From Celerinatantimonas diazotrophica (lineage in GTDB: Bacteria; Pseudomonadota; Gammaproteobacteria; Enterobacterales; Celerinatantimonadaceae), in assembly GCF_004339545.1 (NCBI RefSeq), contig NZ_SMGD01000011.1, positions 1 through 64,000 of the forward strand: 64,000 nucleotides of DNA. The letters are read 5' to 3'. The translations under genes were made by a program, and so were the position numbers. Positions within the stretch are counted from its first letter, which is position 1. Each line of letters begins with the position of its first letter. Below the pieces are notes generated by a model. The model was not told the origin of the DNA, ran no database searches, and saw nothing but the letters and a program-made list of their open reading frames with translations. Below, piece after piece: positions 48,187-57,668 of the stretch.

Positions 48187-48765
48187 ATGACAGACGAATT
48201 AGACCTGTTTAGACAACAGCTACAAGGTGTTGCACCCATCAAACAAGACCGCCATTTATCATACCATACACCCAGCCAACCAAGCGATGCTCAGCTCGCC
48301 AGACGAGCCTCTGCATGTGCGCAGCTGGATGATGTAAAAGATGGTTTATCGGATACCCTGCCTCCGCAGCTCAAGCCTGATGATTTAGTGAGTTATAAGA
48401 AATCAGGTATCCAAGAAGGTGTGTTTAAAAAACTGCGTTTAGGAAAATATTCAATCGGTGACAGAATCGATCTACATAAGCTTCGCATTGAACAGGCTCG
48501 GCTACAAATTTTAAAATTTATTCACCAAAGTCAATCCAATGGTCATCGTTGTGTATTAATCATTCATGGCAAAGGTGAAAAATCAACCCCTCCAGCACGA
48601 ATGAAAAGTTATGTCTGTCACTGGTTACCACAGCTAGATGAAGTGTTAGCGCTGCATACGGCTCAACCGATGCATGGTGGCTACGGTGCTATTTATGTAC
48701 TTCTACGTAAAAGTCTTGAGAGAAAAATTGATAACCAAGAACATCACGCTCGCCACTTAAGTTAA
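48187..48765 (+). CDS. smrA: SmrA, Smr-domain endonuclease
   Basis: 192 residues. The Smr domain is at the C-terminus: the DLHKLRIEQAR motif near residue 97, VLIIHGKGEKS near 124 and HGGYGAIYVLLRK near 168. The family nicks DNA or mRNA. The start ATG 48187 is preceded by AGGAGG seven bases upstream. An upstream ATG in frame lacks this. Confidence 0.88.
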   Translation: MTDELDLFRQQLQGVAPIKQDRHLSYHTPSQPSDAQLARRASACAQLDDVKDGLSDTLPPQLKPDDLVSYKKSGIQEGVFKKLRLGKYSIGDRIDLHKLRIEQARLQILKFIHQSQSNGHRCVLIIHGKGEKSTPPARMKSYVCHWLPQLDEVLALHTAQPMHGGYGAIYVLLRKSLERKIDNQEHHARHLS

Positions 48766-48799
48766 TCATCCCAACAATTGATACGATAAGGGAGCCACT

Positions 48800-50275
48800 A
48801 TGGCCACATCTTTTTACCAAAAACTTACAGAGCATTTTAAAAGTATCTATCATCTGCAACACCTGCAGGCTATTGTTGGATGGGATCAGGCTACACAAAT
48901 GCCGGCTGGAGGTAATGAAGCCCGAAGCAACGCATTATCAGAATTAGCTATCACCATTCACCAAGCCTACAAATTGTCTGCTCTTGATGAATGGTTTGAT
49001 TGCGCTGCAGAAGAATCCCTTGATATCCCCCAGCAACAGTCGTTAACGGAGATGCGCCATCAGTGGCAACAAGCTACGATGTTGCCCGCGGAACTCGTCA
49101 GAGCGAAAAGTATTGCTGGCAACCGCTGTGAGCACGCTTGGCGAGAACAACGCCGTAATAATAACTGGGAAGGGTTTAAGCCACTGCTTAAAGAAGTGGT
49201 TACATTAAGTCGCGAAGAAGCAAATATCCGCGCTTCTATGACAGGTATGCTTCCCTATGATGCTTTGCTCGACCAGTATGAACCAGAGATGACCCAACAA
49301 CGTCTGGATCAACTTTTTTTACCAATGAACCAATGGCTACCCGAACTGATTAGCGAAGTGCAAGCGCATCAAAAGAGCTGGCAAAGACTCAAACCAGGTC
49401 ATTATGACGCCGCAGCACAAAAGCGCGTCGGATTGAAAATCATGGAATATCTAGGATTTGATTTTAACCATGGTCGACTTGATGTTAGCGTGCACCCGTT
49501 CTGTGGCGGTGTGGCAGAAGATGTGCGTATTACAACCCGTTACGAGAGTGATGATTTTTCTCGAAGCTTAATGGGAATTGTGCATGAAACTGGTCATGCC
49601 CGATATGAACAGAATTTGCCACAGCAATGGCGCACTCTACCAGTCGGTCAAGCACGTTCCATGGGCATCCACGAAAGCCAGAGCCTGTTTTTTGAAATGC
49701 AGCTAGCCAAACAACCATCATTTTTACAACAGATCCTTCCTTGGCTACGCGAAGAACTCGTACCAGAACTTAGTCTTACTCAGCTTTGCCAACATTATTT
49801 AAAAGTAGAACCTAGTTATATTCGCATCGATGCAGATGAAGTTACCTATCCTGCACATATTCTGCTTCGCTATCAGATTGAACGTGATCTCATTAGTGGC
49901 GCAATTGAGGTAGATGATATTCCTCAAATGTGGGATGAGCTGATGCAGAAATATTTAGGGCTTTCCACGGCAGGAAATTATCGTGATGGTTGTATGCAAG
50001 ACATTCACTGGACAGACGGCAGTTTCGGCTATTTCCCGAGCTATACGCTAGGAGCCATGTATGCCGCTCAATTTATGGCCTCAATGCAAAAAACAGTCAA
50101 CATTGAGAATGCCATTCAAGGTGGTGACCTGACACCTATTTCCACTTGGTTATCTGACAATATTTGGAGTAAAGGGAGCCTCTTAACGACAGATGAATTA
50201 GTTAGACAAGCGACAGGTGAAACACTTAATCCTCAATATTTCAGAGAACATTTAAGAAATCGCTACCTAAATTAA
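48800..50275 (+). CDS. M32 family carboxypeptidase
   Basis: 491 residues. The zinc motif H-E-T-G-H is at 262-266 (GIVHETGHARYEQ), with the third zinc ligand glutamate in GIHESQSLFFE about 26 residues later. It is a carboxypeptidase Taq-type metalloprotease of the cytoplasm. Start preceded by GGGAG. Confidence 0.94.
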   Translation: MATSFYQKLTEHFKSIYHLQHLQAIVGWDQATQMPAGGNEARSNALSELAITIHQAYKLSALDEWFDCAAEESLDIPQQQSLTEMRHQWQQATMLPAELVRAKSIAGNRCEHAWREQRRNNNWEGFKPLLKEVVTLSREEANIRASMTGMLPYDALLDQYEPEMTQQRLDQLFLPMNQWLPELISEVQAHQKSWQRLKPGHYDAAAQKRVGLKIMEYLGFDFNHGRLDVSVHPFCGGVAEDVRITTRYESDDFSRSLMGIVHETGHARYEQNLPQQWRTLPVGQARSMGIHESQSLFFEMQLAKQPSFLQQILPWLREELVPELSLTQLCQHYLKVEPSYIRIDADEVTYPAHILLRYQIERDLISGAIEVDDIPQMWDELMQKYLGLSTAGNYRDGCMQDIHWTDGSFGYFPSYTLGAMYAAQFMASMQKTVNIENAIQGGDLTPISTWLSDNIWSKGSLLTTDELVRQATGETLNPQYFREHLRNRYLN

Positions 50276-50307
50276 CCTATTCCCTGATTAAGCCACTACT
50301 TTTGATC

Positions 50308-50330
50308 GCCCCCATATGGGGGCTTTTATT
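50308..50330 (+). terminator. Terminator after the M32 carboxypeptidase
   Basis: GCCCCCAT and ATGGGGGC form a stem with no real loop spacer, then TTTTATT. It ends the plus-strand M32 gene. Confidence 0.75.
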
Positions 50331-50736
50331 AATCTTTGGTATGTAACCATTTGACCTTCCATTGCGATAAAAATCTCTTTTCGCTGAACACTATCCATAT
50401 CAGTATCGATTAACTATAAATAAATCAAAAAGATAGTTACAAAGCAAAGCGCAGTAATAAAGCCCTTAATACGAGCAATACATCCGCCATTATTGGTAGC
50501 ATAGTGAATTTGGCTACCTGAATAGAGGTTATGGCATACCGAAGATTAATTTAAATCAATGAGCTTGGTCATACTCATCTCTATCATCCAAACGGAACAA
50601 TAGCTATATCTAATTAACAGTGGTGTATCTATAGATTGATTTTCTAAGTGACATATAGACGGGGATAGCGGTAGTACTTAAACGAATAAGCACAATTGAA
50701 CGGCAGCATAAACTGCCGTTTTATACATTATTTTTA
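50331..50736. other. Intergenic region with hairpin at its right end
   Basis: No open frame of note in about 400 bases. At 50699-50720 a perfect AACGGCAG...CTGCCGTT hairpin (loop of six) is followed by TTATAC on the plus strand, so a transcript on the plus strand could end there; it also lies shortly after the lipoprotein gene on the minus strand. Confidence 0.5.
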
Positions 50737-51195
50737 TTAATCCGAATTAGTCTGACGATTCAGCAAAGCCGTCCACCAACGAGTGGTTTCAACATAGCAA
50801 GCTCGATAGCTATCTCCAGCGCCGCTACCACCACCGACAGTCATTGACTCATGCCAGCGACAGAAACGCTCTCTGAACTGATGAAAACTCCGCTTTGCGG
50901 CTAGGAAATTCCGCTGCGCTTTAATATCTGCACTGGTTGTCATATCCAATGTATGAGACTGTCGAGCCGCTTTTTTCTCTGCTTTATCAGCCTCTGCGCC
51001 AGCTTTAGAGAGCACTTTTTGTAAACAGCTAGCCAGTTCAGAACGTGCTGCGACCTGTTGCCAACATTGCTCCATCGCTTCATCACTTGTGGGTTGCTTA
51101 ACCGAATCAGTCTTTGTAGCCGTTTGTGAGCTACAACCGCTAAGCAATCCAAAACAGACCAAACATGCGCTAATTAGCCCAGCTCCCTGTTTCAT
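50737..51195 (-). CDS. Lipoprotein with LprI-like domain
   Basis: 152 residues from ATG 51195. The signal is of lipoprotein type (MKQGAGLISACLVCF, lipobox LLSGC with C20 to be acylated). The C-terminal half with ERFCRWHE, GGGSGAGD and CYVETTRWWTALL matches the lysozyme inhibitor LprI-type (DUF1311) domain. A lysozyme-inhibitor role is possible but not shown. Longer in-frame starts would add no signal. Confidence 0.72.
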   Translation of the reverse strand: MKQGAGLISACLVCFGLLSGCSSQTATKTDSVKQPTSDEAMEQCWQQVAARSELASCLQKVLSKAGAEADKAEKKAARQSHTLDMTTSADIKAQRNFLAAKRSFHQFRERFCRWHESMTVGGGSGAGDSYRACYVETTRWWTALLNRQTNSD

Positions 51196-51328
51196 ATGTT
51201 TTCCTATATATGTTATTAAATTAATCATCAACCCATAAGTTTCAAGGCCAGGTTCAGATAAGAGCCTAACATTACTTGCCTTTGATAACAATTTAGTATG
51301 TTAGATGTCCTTACTGACATTATCATAT

Positions 51329-52795
51329 CTATAATAGCGGGCTAAGTAGATAAAAGAGGTTTTCTAGTAATCGTTCTTTTAATGGACGACTGCGCCAATG
51401 ATTTAGAACGATCTGGCTTGAGCGCTCTCGATAACTGCTTTGCAAGGCAACAACCTGCTTGGCAAATTGACTATCATCCACTAATAACGTCACCTCAAAG
51501 TTCAACCAAAAACTACGTCTATCAAGGTTCACAGTGCCAATCAACACCATTTTTTTATCAACCAAAACACTTTTGGTATGGAGCAATCCGCCCTTAAACT
51601 GATGAATTTCGACGCCAGCATTCATCAGTTCTTCCATAAACACCCGACTGGCATATTTAACCATTTTTGAATCGTTCTGCTCTGGCAAAATAATATCGAC
51701 TTTTACACCCCGTTGAGCAACCGACTTTAATGCACCAGCTAAGCTTTCTTCAGGAACAAAATAAGGTGTGGTTAAACAGATACTAGAACGCGCATTATAA
51801 ATCGCCTGCAACAAAATCTGCGGGATCATATCATCGCTAAATTTTGGGCCTGATGGAATTAACTGAGAACGGCTGCCCTGCGTTTGTGGTAGATAGACGG
51901 TACTCACGGGCTGAAGTAACCGTTCGCCCGTTTCAAGCTCCCAATCCCAATTAAAAGTGATCCACATTGAGTCAACTGTCGGGCCTCGCAATCGAGTCAT
52001 CACATCCACCCACTGTCCAACCCCCGACTCTTGTTTAAAGTAACGCGGATCAACCATATTCATCGAACCGGTGTAACCGATTTGGCGATCAATCACGACC
52101 ATTTTACGATGCATACGTAAATCCTGCCGTTGGAATAGTAACCGTAACGTGCCAACGGGTAGAACTTCAACAATATGAACCCCGCCTTCACGAAGCCGTT
52201 TAGCCCAATCGCTGTGCATAAATTCTCGACTGCCGACCGAATCAAGCAAAATTCGACAATCCACGCCACGGGCCACCGCCGCTAATAATGCTTCATTGAC
52301 CTGATCCACCATCCCGCCATTGGACCAGATGTAAAACTCAAACAAGCACTCTTCTTTGGCATGCTGAATATCTTTTATGAGCTGGCTGATAATTTGTGAC
52401 GTCTCACTTAAAAGCCCAATGCGATTACCACTTTGAAACGGCATCCCTGTTCGCACGCGAACCAAGTTCGCAATGGGGGCTGCGAGTATCGATGCTTGAG
52501 TATCGCTTTGATAGGTATTAGATTTTAACCATGACTTATAAGGCCGATACATCAGTCGACTTTGCTCGGCACGGCGACTACCTAACTTTAGCTCGCCGAA
52601 CAAGCCATATAGAATAACGCCGGCAAGAGGAATGCCCATAATCAAAGCAAGCCATGCTAAGGAAAAGCCAATCTCACGACGTCGCATGATGACACGAAAC
52701 ACTACCGAAAAAATCAGTAGTGTGTAAATAATTGCAACAATGCGAGAGAGCGTTGACTCAAGGGTCAGATGCACCCATATACTAGTTTCGTCCAT
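51329..52795 (-). CDS. clsA: Cardiolipin synthase
   Basis: 488 residues. Two N-terminal membrane helices (about 15-65) precede two phospholipase D domains with HKD motifs HRKMVVIDRQIGYTGSMN (near 226) and HTKSVLVDKKMVLIGTVN (near 406). It joins two phosphatidylglycerol molecules in the inner membrane. In E. coli clsA lies next to opp; here several genes separate them. Confidence 0.95.
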   Translation of the reverse strand: MDETSIWVHLTLESTLSRIVAIIYTLLIFSVVFRVIMRRREIGFSLAWLALIMGIPLAGVILYGLFGELKLGSRRAEQSRLMYRPYKSWLKSNTYQSDTQASILAAPIANLVRVRTGMPFQSGNRIGLLSETSQIISQLIKDIQHAKEECLFEFYIWSNGGMVDQVNEALLAAVARGVDCRILLDSVGSREFMHSDWAKRLREGGVHIVEVLPVGTLRLLFQRQDLRMHRKMVVIDRQIGYTGSMNMVDPRYFKQESGVGQWVDVMTRLRGPTVDSMWITFNWDWELETGERLLQPVSTVYLPQTQGSRSQLIPSGPKFSDDMIPQILLQAIYNARSSICLTTPYFVPEESLAGALKSVAQRGVKVDIILPEQNDSKMVKYASRVFMEELMNAGVEIHQFKGGLLHTKSVLVDKKMVLIGTVNLDRRSFWLNFEVTLLVDDSQFAKQVVALQSSYRERSSQIVLNHWRSRPLKERLLENLFYLLSPLL

Positions 52796-52884
52796 GACCC
52801 CTTATACGATTAAACAAGTCTAATTCACTCCGACTAACCATCTGCGATATATTTGATTATTACGCTATGATTAAGAAATTCCAA

Positions 52885-53742
52885 CTAAATTATATCTAAT
52901 GGCATCTTATGACTAGGTGGCATAAAAGCCTGATCTAGCATTTGTAGTTGAGTCTCGCTAAGCTCAATCAGGCCTGCTTTAGCATTCCGTTCAACATGGA
53001 CCACATTAGCTGATTTAGGAATCGCTAACGTATGATGATCACGGATGCTCCACGCTAACATAATTTGAAACGGATCTGCATCATGCTCATCGGCCACTTG
53101 ACGCAATGTATCACTGGCCAATACTTCTTCACGAAGTCGCCCAGCCTGAGCCAATGGTGAATAAGCAATAAGAGGGATATGATGCTCAACTAGAAAAGGT
53201 TTGAGATCAAACTCGACCCCACGGGAGCCAAGATGGTACAAAACCTGATTCACTTGACAGTTCTCACCACCTTCACAGGCCAACAGTTCTTGCATATCGC
53301 AAACATCAAAATTAGAAACCCCCCAGCGTTTTATAACACCTTCAGCGCACAATTGCTCAAGATCTTGCACCGTTTGCTGCAGAGGTGTATGTCCACGCCA
53401 ATGTAATAAATAGAGATCTAGGTAATCAGTATTTAATCGTTGTAGTGACTGCTCTAAACTTTGCTGTAATTCTTTGCCCGCAGCATGATTTGGTAAAAAC
53501 TTCGAGACTAGAAATACCGATTCCCGGCAACCCGCAATCGCTTCACCAACAAGTGCTTCCGACTTGCCATCCCCATACATCTCGGCCGAATCAATAACGG
53601 TTAATCCAAGCTCAACACCACGGCGTAAGGCTTCTATTTCTTGATGACGTAAATCAGCATCGTCGCCCATCCACCAAGTTCCCTGCCCCAAGGCAGGAAT
53701 TTCAGCTCCATCGGGCAATTGGATGGTTCGTGATATAGACAC
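52885..53742 (-). CDS. Aldo/keto reductase
   Basis: 285 residues. Catalytic tetrad residues can be placed: D51 (VIDSAEMYGD), Y56, K81 (VSKFLP) and H115 (LLHWRGH). It resembles E. coli YeaE and is likely an NADPH-dependent aldehyde reductase. Preceded by AGGAGG. Confidence 0.9.
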   Translation of the reverse strand: MSISRTIQLPDGAEIPALGQGTWWMGDDADLRHQEIEALRRGVELGLTVIDSAEMYGDGKSEALVGEAIAGCRESVFLVSKFLPNHAAGKELQQSLEQSLQRLNTDYLDLYLLHWRGHTPLQQTVQDLEQLCAEGVIKRWGVSNFDVCDMQELLACEGGENCQVNQVLYHLGSRGVEFDLKPFLVEHHIPLIAYSPLAQAGRLREEVLASDTLRQVADEHDADPFQIMLAWSIRDHHTLAIPKSANVVHVERNAKAGLIELSETQLQMLDQAFMPPSHKMPLDII

Positions 53743-53973
53743 AATAACCTCCTATTTATAGAGAGTCTGTTTTAACTTATAACAGTCCAAACAGACGCAA
53801 CAACTATAATGCATGGTAACCTTCTACTGATAAATTGACAATTTTTTGACCAATAGATGCGATCTATATCCTTTTGTTTTCATAAAAATAAGTAATGTCA
53901 GTTATAATCATAGTTGAATTTATAGCTCAAAACGCTACATTAACCCCCCTTAAATACTGGCCTAGTGAAAACC

Positions 53974-54441
53974 ATGCAAACCTGTTACTGCCACAGTGGC
54001 TTGACTTATGAACAATGCTGCCAGCGTTATCATCAAGCAGAACTAGTCGCGCCAACGCCTGCGGCTTTGATGCGCTCTCGTTATAGTGCCTTCGTATTAG
54101 GATTAGGGGAGTATCTTTATCAAACTCACCACCCTGACTATCGCCAAGGATTAACGATTGAGCAGTTAAGTCAGCAAGATGTGACATGGATAAAGCTGAA
54201 GATAATTTTCCAAGCCATTTCTCCCGATGAGCACTTTGGTGTTGTCGAATTTAAAGCTTGGTATCAGAACAGCGATACACGCGTATGTTTGCATGAGCGG
54301 TCTGAATTTATCAAACAAGATGAACGCTGGTTTTATACAACAGGAGAAATGAATCCCAAAGCGATTGGCCGGAATGATCCATGCCCTTGTCAAAGTGGAA
54401 GAAAATTCAAGCAATGTTGTCTCAGCCGCAAAACAAGCTAA
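53974..54441 (+). CDS. ychJ: YchJ family SEC-C protein
   Basis: 155 residues. The C-terminal SEC-C zinc motif is CPCQSGRKFKQCC. The N-terminal one is degenerate (CYCHSGLTYEQCC). The middle domain is the YchJ NTF2-like fold with LMRSRYSAFV. In E. coli ychJ is next to purU, as here. A GTG three codons upstream is an alternative start. Confidence 0.9.
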   Translation: MQTCYCHSGLTYEQCCQRYHQAELVAPTPAALMRSRYSAFVLGLGEYLYQTHHPDYRQGLTIEQLSQQDVTWIKLKIIFQAISPDEHFGVVEFKAWYQNSDTRVCLHERSEFIKQDERWFYTTGEMNPKAIGRNDPCPCQSGRKFKQCCLSRKTS

Positions 54442-54478
54442 TGAGCACCAACGAACATAATTTATAACTGAGAGCACT

Positions 54479-55315
54479 ATGCAACATAAAATTTTGTTAA
54501 CCGACTGCCCCGATGAAAAAGGGTTAATCGCAAGAATTACCGGACTTTGTTCCCAACATCATCTCAACATTATAAAAAATAATGAATTTGTTGATGATAG
54601 TCACAACCGATTTTTCATGCGAACCGAACTCGCCGGAGAGCTTGATGACGACGCATTTGAAAGTGAACTAAAGGCGCATCTCCCCGCAGGTGGACAATAT
54701 CGGTTGGTTGATAATGGTCGCAAACGAATTGTGATACTCGTAACCAAAGAAGCCCATTGTCTGGGTGATATTCTGATGAAAGCATCTTATGGCGATCTGA
54801 ACGTTGAAATTGCAGCGGTCATTGGTAACTACGACACATTGCAAAATCTAACGGAGAAATTTTCGATCCCCTTTCACTTGATTAGTCATGAAGGGCTCTC
54901 TCGCAGTGAACACGAAAAATTCATCCAGGAGCAAATAGCTCACTATCAACCAGACTACGTCGTGCTTGCTAAATATATGCGGATCTTAACTCCTGAACTG
55001 GTTGCTGCTTACCCACATCGCATCATCAACATTCATCATTCATTCTTACCAGCATTTATTGGTGCCCGGCCTTATCAGCAAGCATTTGACCGAGGCGTCA
55101 AGATGATTGGTGCAACAGCACATTTTGTCACCAATAATTTAGACGAAGGTCCCATCATTGAACAGGATGTTATCCATACGGATCATACCTACAGTGCTGA
55201 ACGAATGGCTAGTGCGGGGCGTGATGTTGAAAAATATGTACTGAGCCGCGCTCTTAGATTTGTAACTGAAGAACGCGTGTTTGTGACCGGGAACCGTACG
55301 GTCGTATTTCGTTAA
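54479..55315 (+). CDS. purU: Formyltetrahydrofolate deformylase
   Basis: 278 residues. An ACT domain (about 5-80) is followed by a formyltransferase domain with IINIHHSFLPAF and GATAHFVTNNLDEGPIIEQD, with the catalytic H and D. It releases formate from formyl-THF for purine synthesis and THF balance. It is next to ychJ and near tRNA-Tyr, as in E. coli. Confidence 0.95.
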   Translation: MQHKILLTDCPDEKGLIARITGLCSQHHLNIIKNNEFVDDSHNRFFMRTELAGELDDDAFESELKAHLPAGGQYRLVDNGRKRIVILVTKEAHCLGDILMKASYGDLNVEIAAVIGNYDTLQNLTEKFSIPFHLISHEGLSRSEHEKFIQEQIAHYQPDYVVLAKYMRILTPELVAAYPHRIINIHHSFLPAFIGARPYQQAFDRGVKMIGATAHFVTNNLDEGPIIEQDVIHTDHTYSAERMASAGRDVEKYVLSRALRFVTEERVFVTGNRTVVFR

Positions 55316-55329
55316 GTTAGTACTGAAGA

Positions 55330-55866
55330 TTAAGCCGTAGCGAGTGTGAGTGGTTTAGAATAATCGAAACCTTCTAACACATGAACCATCGCTGCGGGTT
55401 TTATCTGTTCTACATCATCTTGGTGCGCAACGCTCTCATCACTCTGATGGCGTTGACGATATTTGAGCTGTGCTAATAACGATAAGTTGTTGATCACTTC
55501 AAGATCTATATGAGGAGGCTTCTCATAACAAAATGACGGCTGTTTAAGTGCTTTATCCAAATGCAGCGCAACCAACGAGCCATTCTGAACGTAATCCTTA
55601 CGCTTTATCTCTGATGCCCACTCTTTGTCATTCGCATACAGTGACTGTCCACTATCCAGTTGAAAATAAACTCGCCAATTAATTGCTGCTTGCTCAGACG
55701 ACTCAGGCACAAAATCGAACTGTGGCTGATCACAGACATCCGGGCTTAACAAACTTAACCATAAACTAAATGTTGCCTGATGCCCCGATTCAATACAATG
55801 ATTTAAACAACTTCCCAGCTGTAATTCATCGCAATAAACCGATTGGCGAATCGAATTGGCAAGCAT
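55330..55866 (-). CDS. VC2046-like conserved protein
   Basis: 178 residues without signal peptide or membrane segment. It looks like the VC2046/SO_2500 family of marine gammaproteobacteria by length, the start LANSIRQSVYCDELQLGSCLN and the short FSLWLSLLSPDV block. That match is from memory and not certain. It is 184 bases from the tRNA-Tyr gene. Confidence 0.5.
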   Translation of the reverse strand: MLANSIRQSVYCDELQLGSCLNHCIESGHQATFSLWLSLLSPDVCDQPQFDFVPESSEQAAINWRVYFQLDSGQSLYANDKEWASEIKRKDYVQNGSLVALHLDKALKQPSFCYEKPPHIDLEVINNLSLLAQLKYRQRHQSDESVAHQDDVEQIKPAAMVHVLEGFDYSKPLTLATA

Positions 55867-56050
55867 AGCGCCTCACAACAAAACAGAATCTGTTGTTGTT
55901 AACGGCAAATATGTTGAAAACTTCAGTTATGCCAACTAAAAAGCATTGCAAATGAGTATATTTTACGCAAATAAACAAAAAATCAGTCATTTTTTTAAAG
56001 AGAGCATTTACAAAGATCGCCCACCCAGATAATATGCGCTTCGCACTTGT

Positions 56051-56134
<84 letters not shown>

Positions 56135-56177
56135 TTTCTAATCTAGTTTAAAACTTCCTGACTTATCTATCTTACTC

Positions 56178-56594
56178 TTATTTAATAGTTGCTTCGGCCA
56201 CTGGCATGAAATGAGCTGTTGCTTCAATGGCTAAGTCATGATTAGCCAATAGTAATGTTGCACGCATACTATATACACCATGGCGAAAAGACTGCTCTCG
56301 GGCATACAAATCAACCCACTGATTCACCTCAACACGTTGATGGAAACGAAGCTTAAGAGAACCGGTCAGAGCCATGATGTTGCGCGCCAACAGATGGTGC
56401 GTCATTATCGCATCAAGTAACGTACTCGCAACACCACCATGTAATAACCCCTCATAGCCTTGATAGTCTGATTTGATAAAAAAGCGGCTATGCATCCTCA
56501 GCTTATCCAGCCAATCAAAATGCAACGCCAGTGAAGGAATTAAATGATGCTCTGAACATGCGATACAGTTCCGGTGGGATTTAATAGCATCCAC
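56178..56594 (-). CDS. PaaI-type thioesterase (hotdog fold)
   Basis: 138 residues from GTG 56594. The hotdog motif GYEGLLHGGVASTLLDAIM (near residue 60) is the PaaI-type active-site helix. An early C-I-A-C segment is unusual. I start at GTG with AGGAAC upstream, just after the neighbouring gene stop; a longer in-frame ATG overlaps that gene fully. Substrate unknown; it may be co-transcribed with the NifX-like gene. Confidence 0.78.
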   Translation of the reverse strand: MDAIKSHRNCIACSEHHLIPSLALHFDWLDKLRMHSRFFIKSDYQGYEGLLHGGVASTLLDAIMTHHLLARNIMALTGSLKLRFHQRVEVNQWVDLYAREQSFRHGVYSMRATLLLANHDLAIEATAHFMPVAEATIK

Positions 56595-56604
56595 AACATT
56601 GTTC

Positions 56605-57075
56605 CTAATGGTGATGGGAACAGTGGCAATGCCCACGACCTTGATGGTGACCGGTTTCGCAGCACTTCTTCTCGGTCTGACATTGGCTTGCACATTGTGA
56701 ATGTTTTTTCGTGAAATTAACTGATTCTCGACCTTGTTCCGCTTCTGTCAACTCAGTGGCCACTTGTGCCCAGTTCTGCTGATACAAGTCAATATCATCC
56801 ACCGATAGCGGGCCTTTTAATTGCCAAACACGAATAGATGCACTTAGTAAACGCGACAACATACGCTGACCAATTTGACGAACAATAATGTTCGAGACGC
56901 CAAAATCCACCATTCTCTGCACAATGAGTTGGTGCCCCGCACAGCCTTCATCAGTTGAAGGATTGGCAAACTCAATACGCTGTCCGGGCACCTCAAGATC
57001 CCAACAACAAAATGCCTCCGCTTTAGAAAAGTGATTCGCTACTTTGTCTTTTTGAAATGGAAATGCAATTTTCAT
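56605..57075 (-). CDS. NifX/NifB-like cofactor-binding protein with Cys/His-rich tail
   Basis: 156 residues. The N-terminal 105 residues form a dinitrogenase iron-molybdenum cofactor domain (FPFQKDKVANHFSKAEAF; SNIIVRQIGQRM). The C-terminal 35 residues hold many Cys and His (CASQCQTEKKCC; HCHCSHHH), probably metal-binding. It is 36 kb from the nif cluster, so it is not part of it. Such proteins often pair with DUF134 proteins in anaerobes, as here. RBS AAGGAC before the ATG sits at the edge of a palindrome. Function unknown. Confidence 0.85.
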   Translation of the reverse strand: MKIAFPFQKDKVANHFSKAEAFCCWDLEVPGQRIEFANPSTDEGCAGHQLIVQRMVDFGVSNIIVRQIGQRMLSRLLSASIRVWQLKGPLSVDDIDLYQQNWAQVATELTEAEQGRESVNFTKKHSQCASQCQTEKKCCETGHHQGRGHCHCSHHH

Positions 57076-57082
57076 CTTTCGT

Positions 57083-57114
57083 CCTTAATATTTAGCATAT
57101 GCTAAATATTAAGG
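57083..57114. promoter_or_regulatory. Palindromic operator, copy 1
   Basis: A perfect 32-base palindrome with core AATATTTAGCATATGCTAAATATT. It lies just before the NifX-like gene and covers its ribosome-binding site. Probable binding site of the DUF134 protein encoded next door. Confidence 0.65.
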
Positions 57115-57116
57115 AG

Positions 57117-57138
57117 TTATTTGGCATATGCCAAATAA
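57117..57138. promoter_or_regulatory. Palindromic operator, copy 2
   Basis: A perfect 22-base palindrome TTATTTGGCATATGCCAAATAA. It shares the pattern TATTTrGCATATGCyAAATA with copy 1; the centres are 29 bases apart. Both lie in the 73-base gap between the two genes. Confidence 0.65.
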
Positions 57139-57148
57139 AATAGCTCAC

Positions 57149-57451
57149 TTAAAGCAACAAAGGTGGATCTTTATGATGCTGATCAATCATCAGTGCTTTG
57201 CCATGTAACAAACAGTCGGTAACCTTAAAGCGCGCAGCTTTGACAAGGTTCGCCAATGTTTGCCGCGAAATATTCATCTCACTCGCGGCCTCTTGCTGCT
57301 GCAACCCTTGCCAGTCAACCAAACGCATCGCTTCAAATTCGTCGGCAGCTAAAATCTGTTGGGCCAACTGAGCCATCGGCACGCCATTGGGCTTAAAACA
57401 GCTATTGGCAGCTCGTCCGCATATTTTCCGTGGAATCTTCGTTCGCCCCAT
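57149..57451 (-). CDS. DUF134 helix-turn-helix protein
   Basis: 100 residues. Begins with the DUF134 mark GRTKIPRKI; a sigma-70 region 4-like helix-turn-helix follows (ADEFEAMRLVDWQGLQQQEAA, NISRQTLANLVKAARFKVTD). DUF134 proteins are thought to be DNA-binding regulators and are found beside NifX/NifB-like genes. Here the next gene on the strand is one, behind two palindromes. Regulation of its neighbour is inference. Confidence 0.88.
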   Translation of the reverse strand: MGRTKIPRKICGRAANSCFKPNGVPMAQLAQQILAADEFEAMRLVDWQGLQQQEAASEMNISRQTLANLVKAARFKVTDCLLHGKALMIDQHHKDPPLLL

Positions 57452-57668
57452 ACATCCCTCATTCGCTTAAATTGTCAATAGAACTGAGTATAATCATTTC
57501 CCTACATTCAGGAAATTTGTCTTATAACGTACCTCAAAAATGTATGCGAGTAATGGCAAATCGATGAGAAAATGATTCACTCTTTGCGTCAACATACTGA
57601 ATTTTTTAGGTATCACTGGAGAGCACAATCATAGTTAATCTAACCTCCAGAATCTTATTCACTAATTA

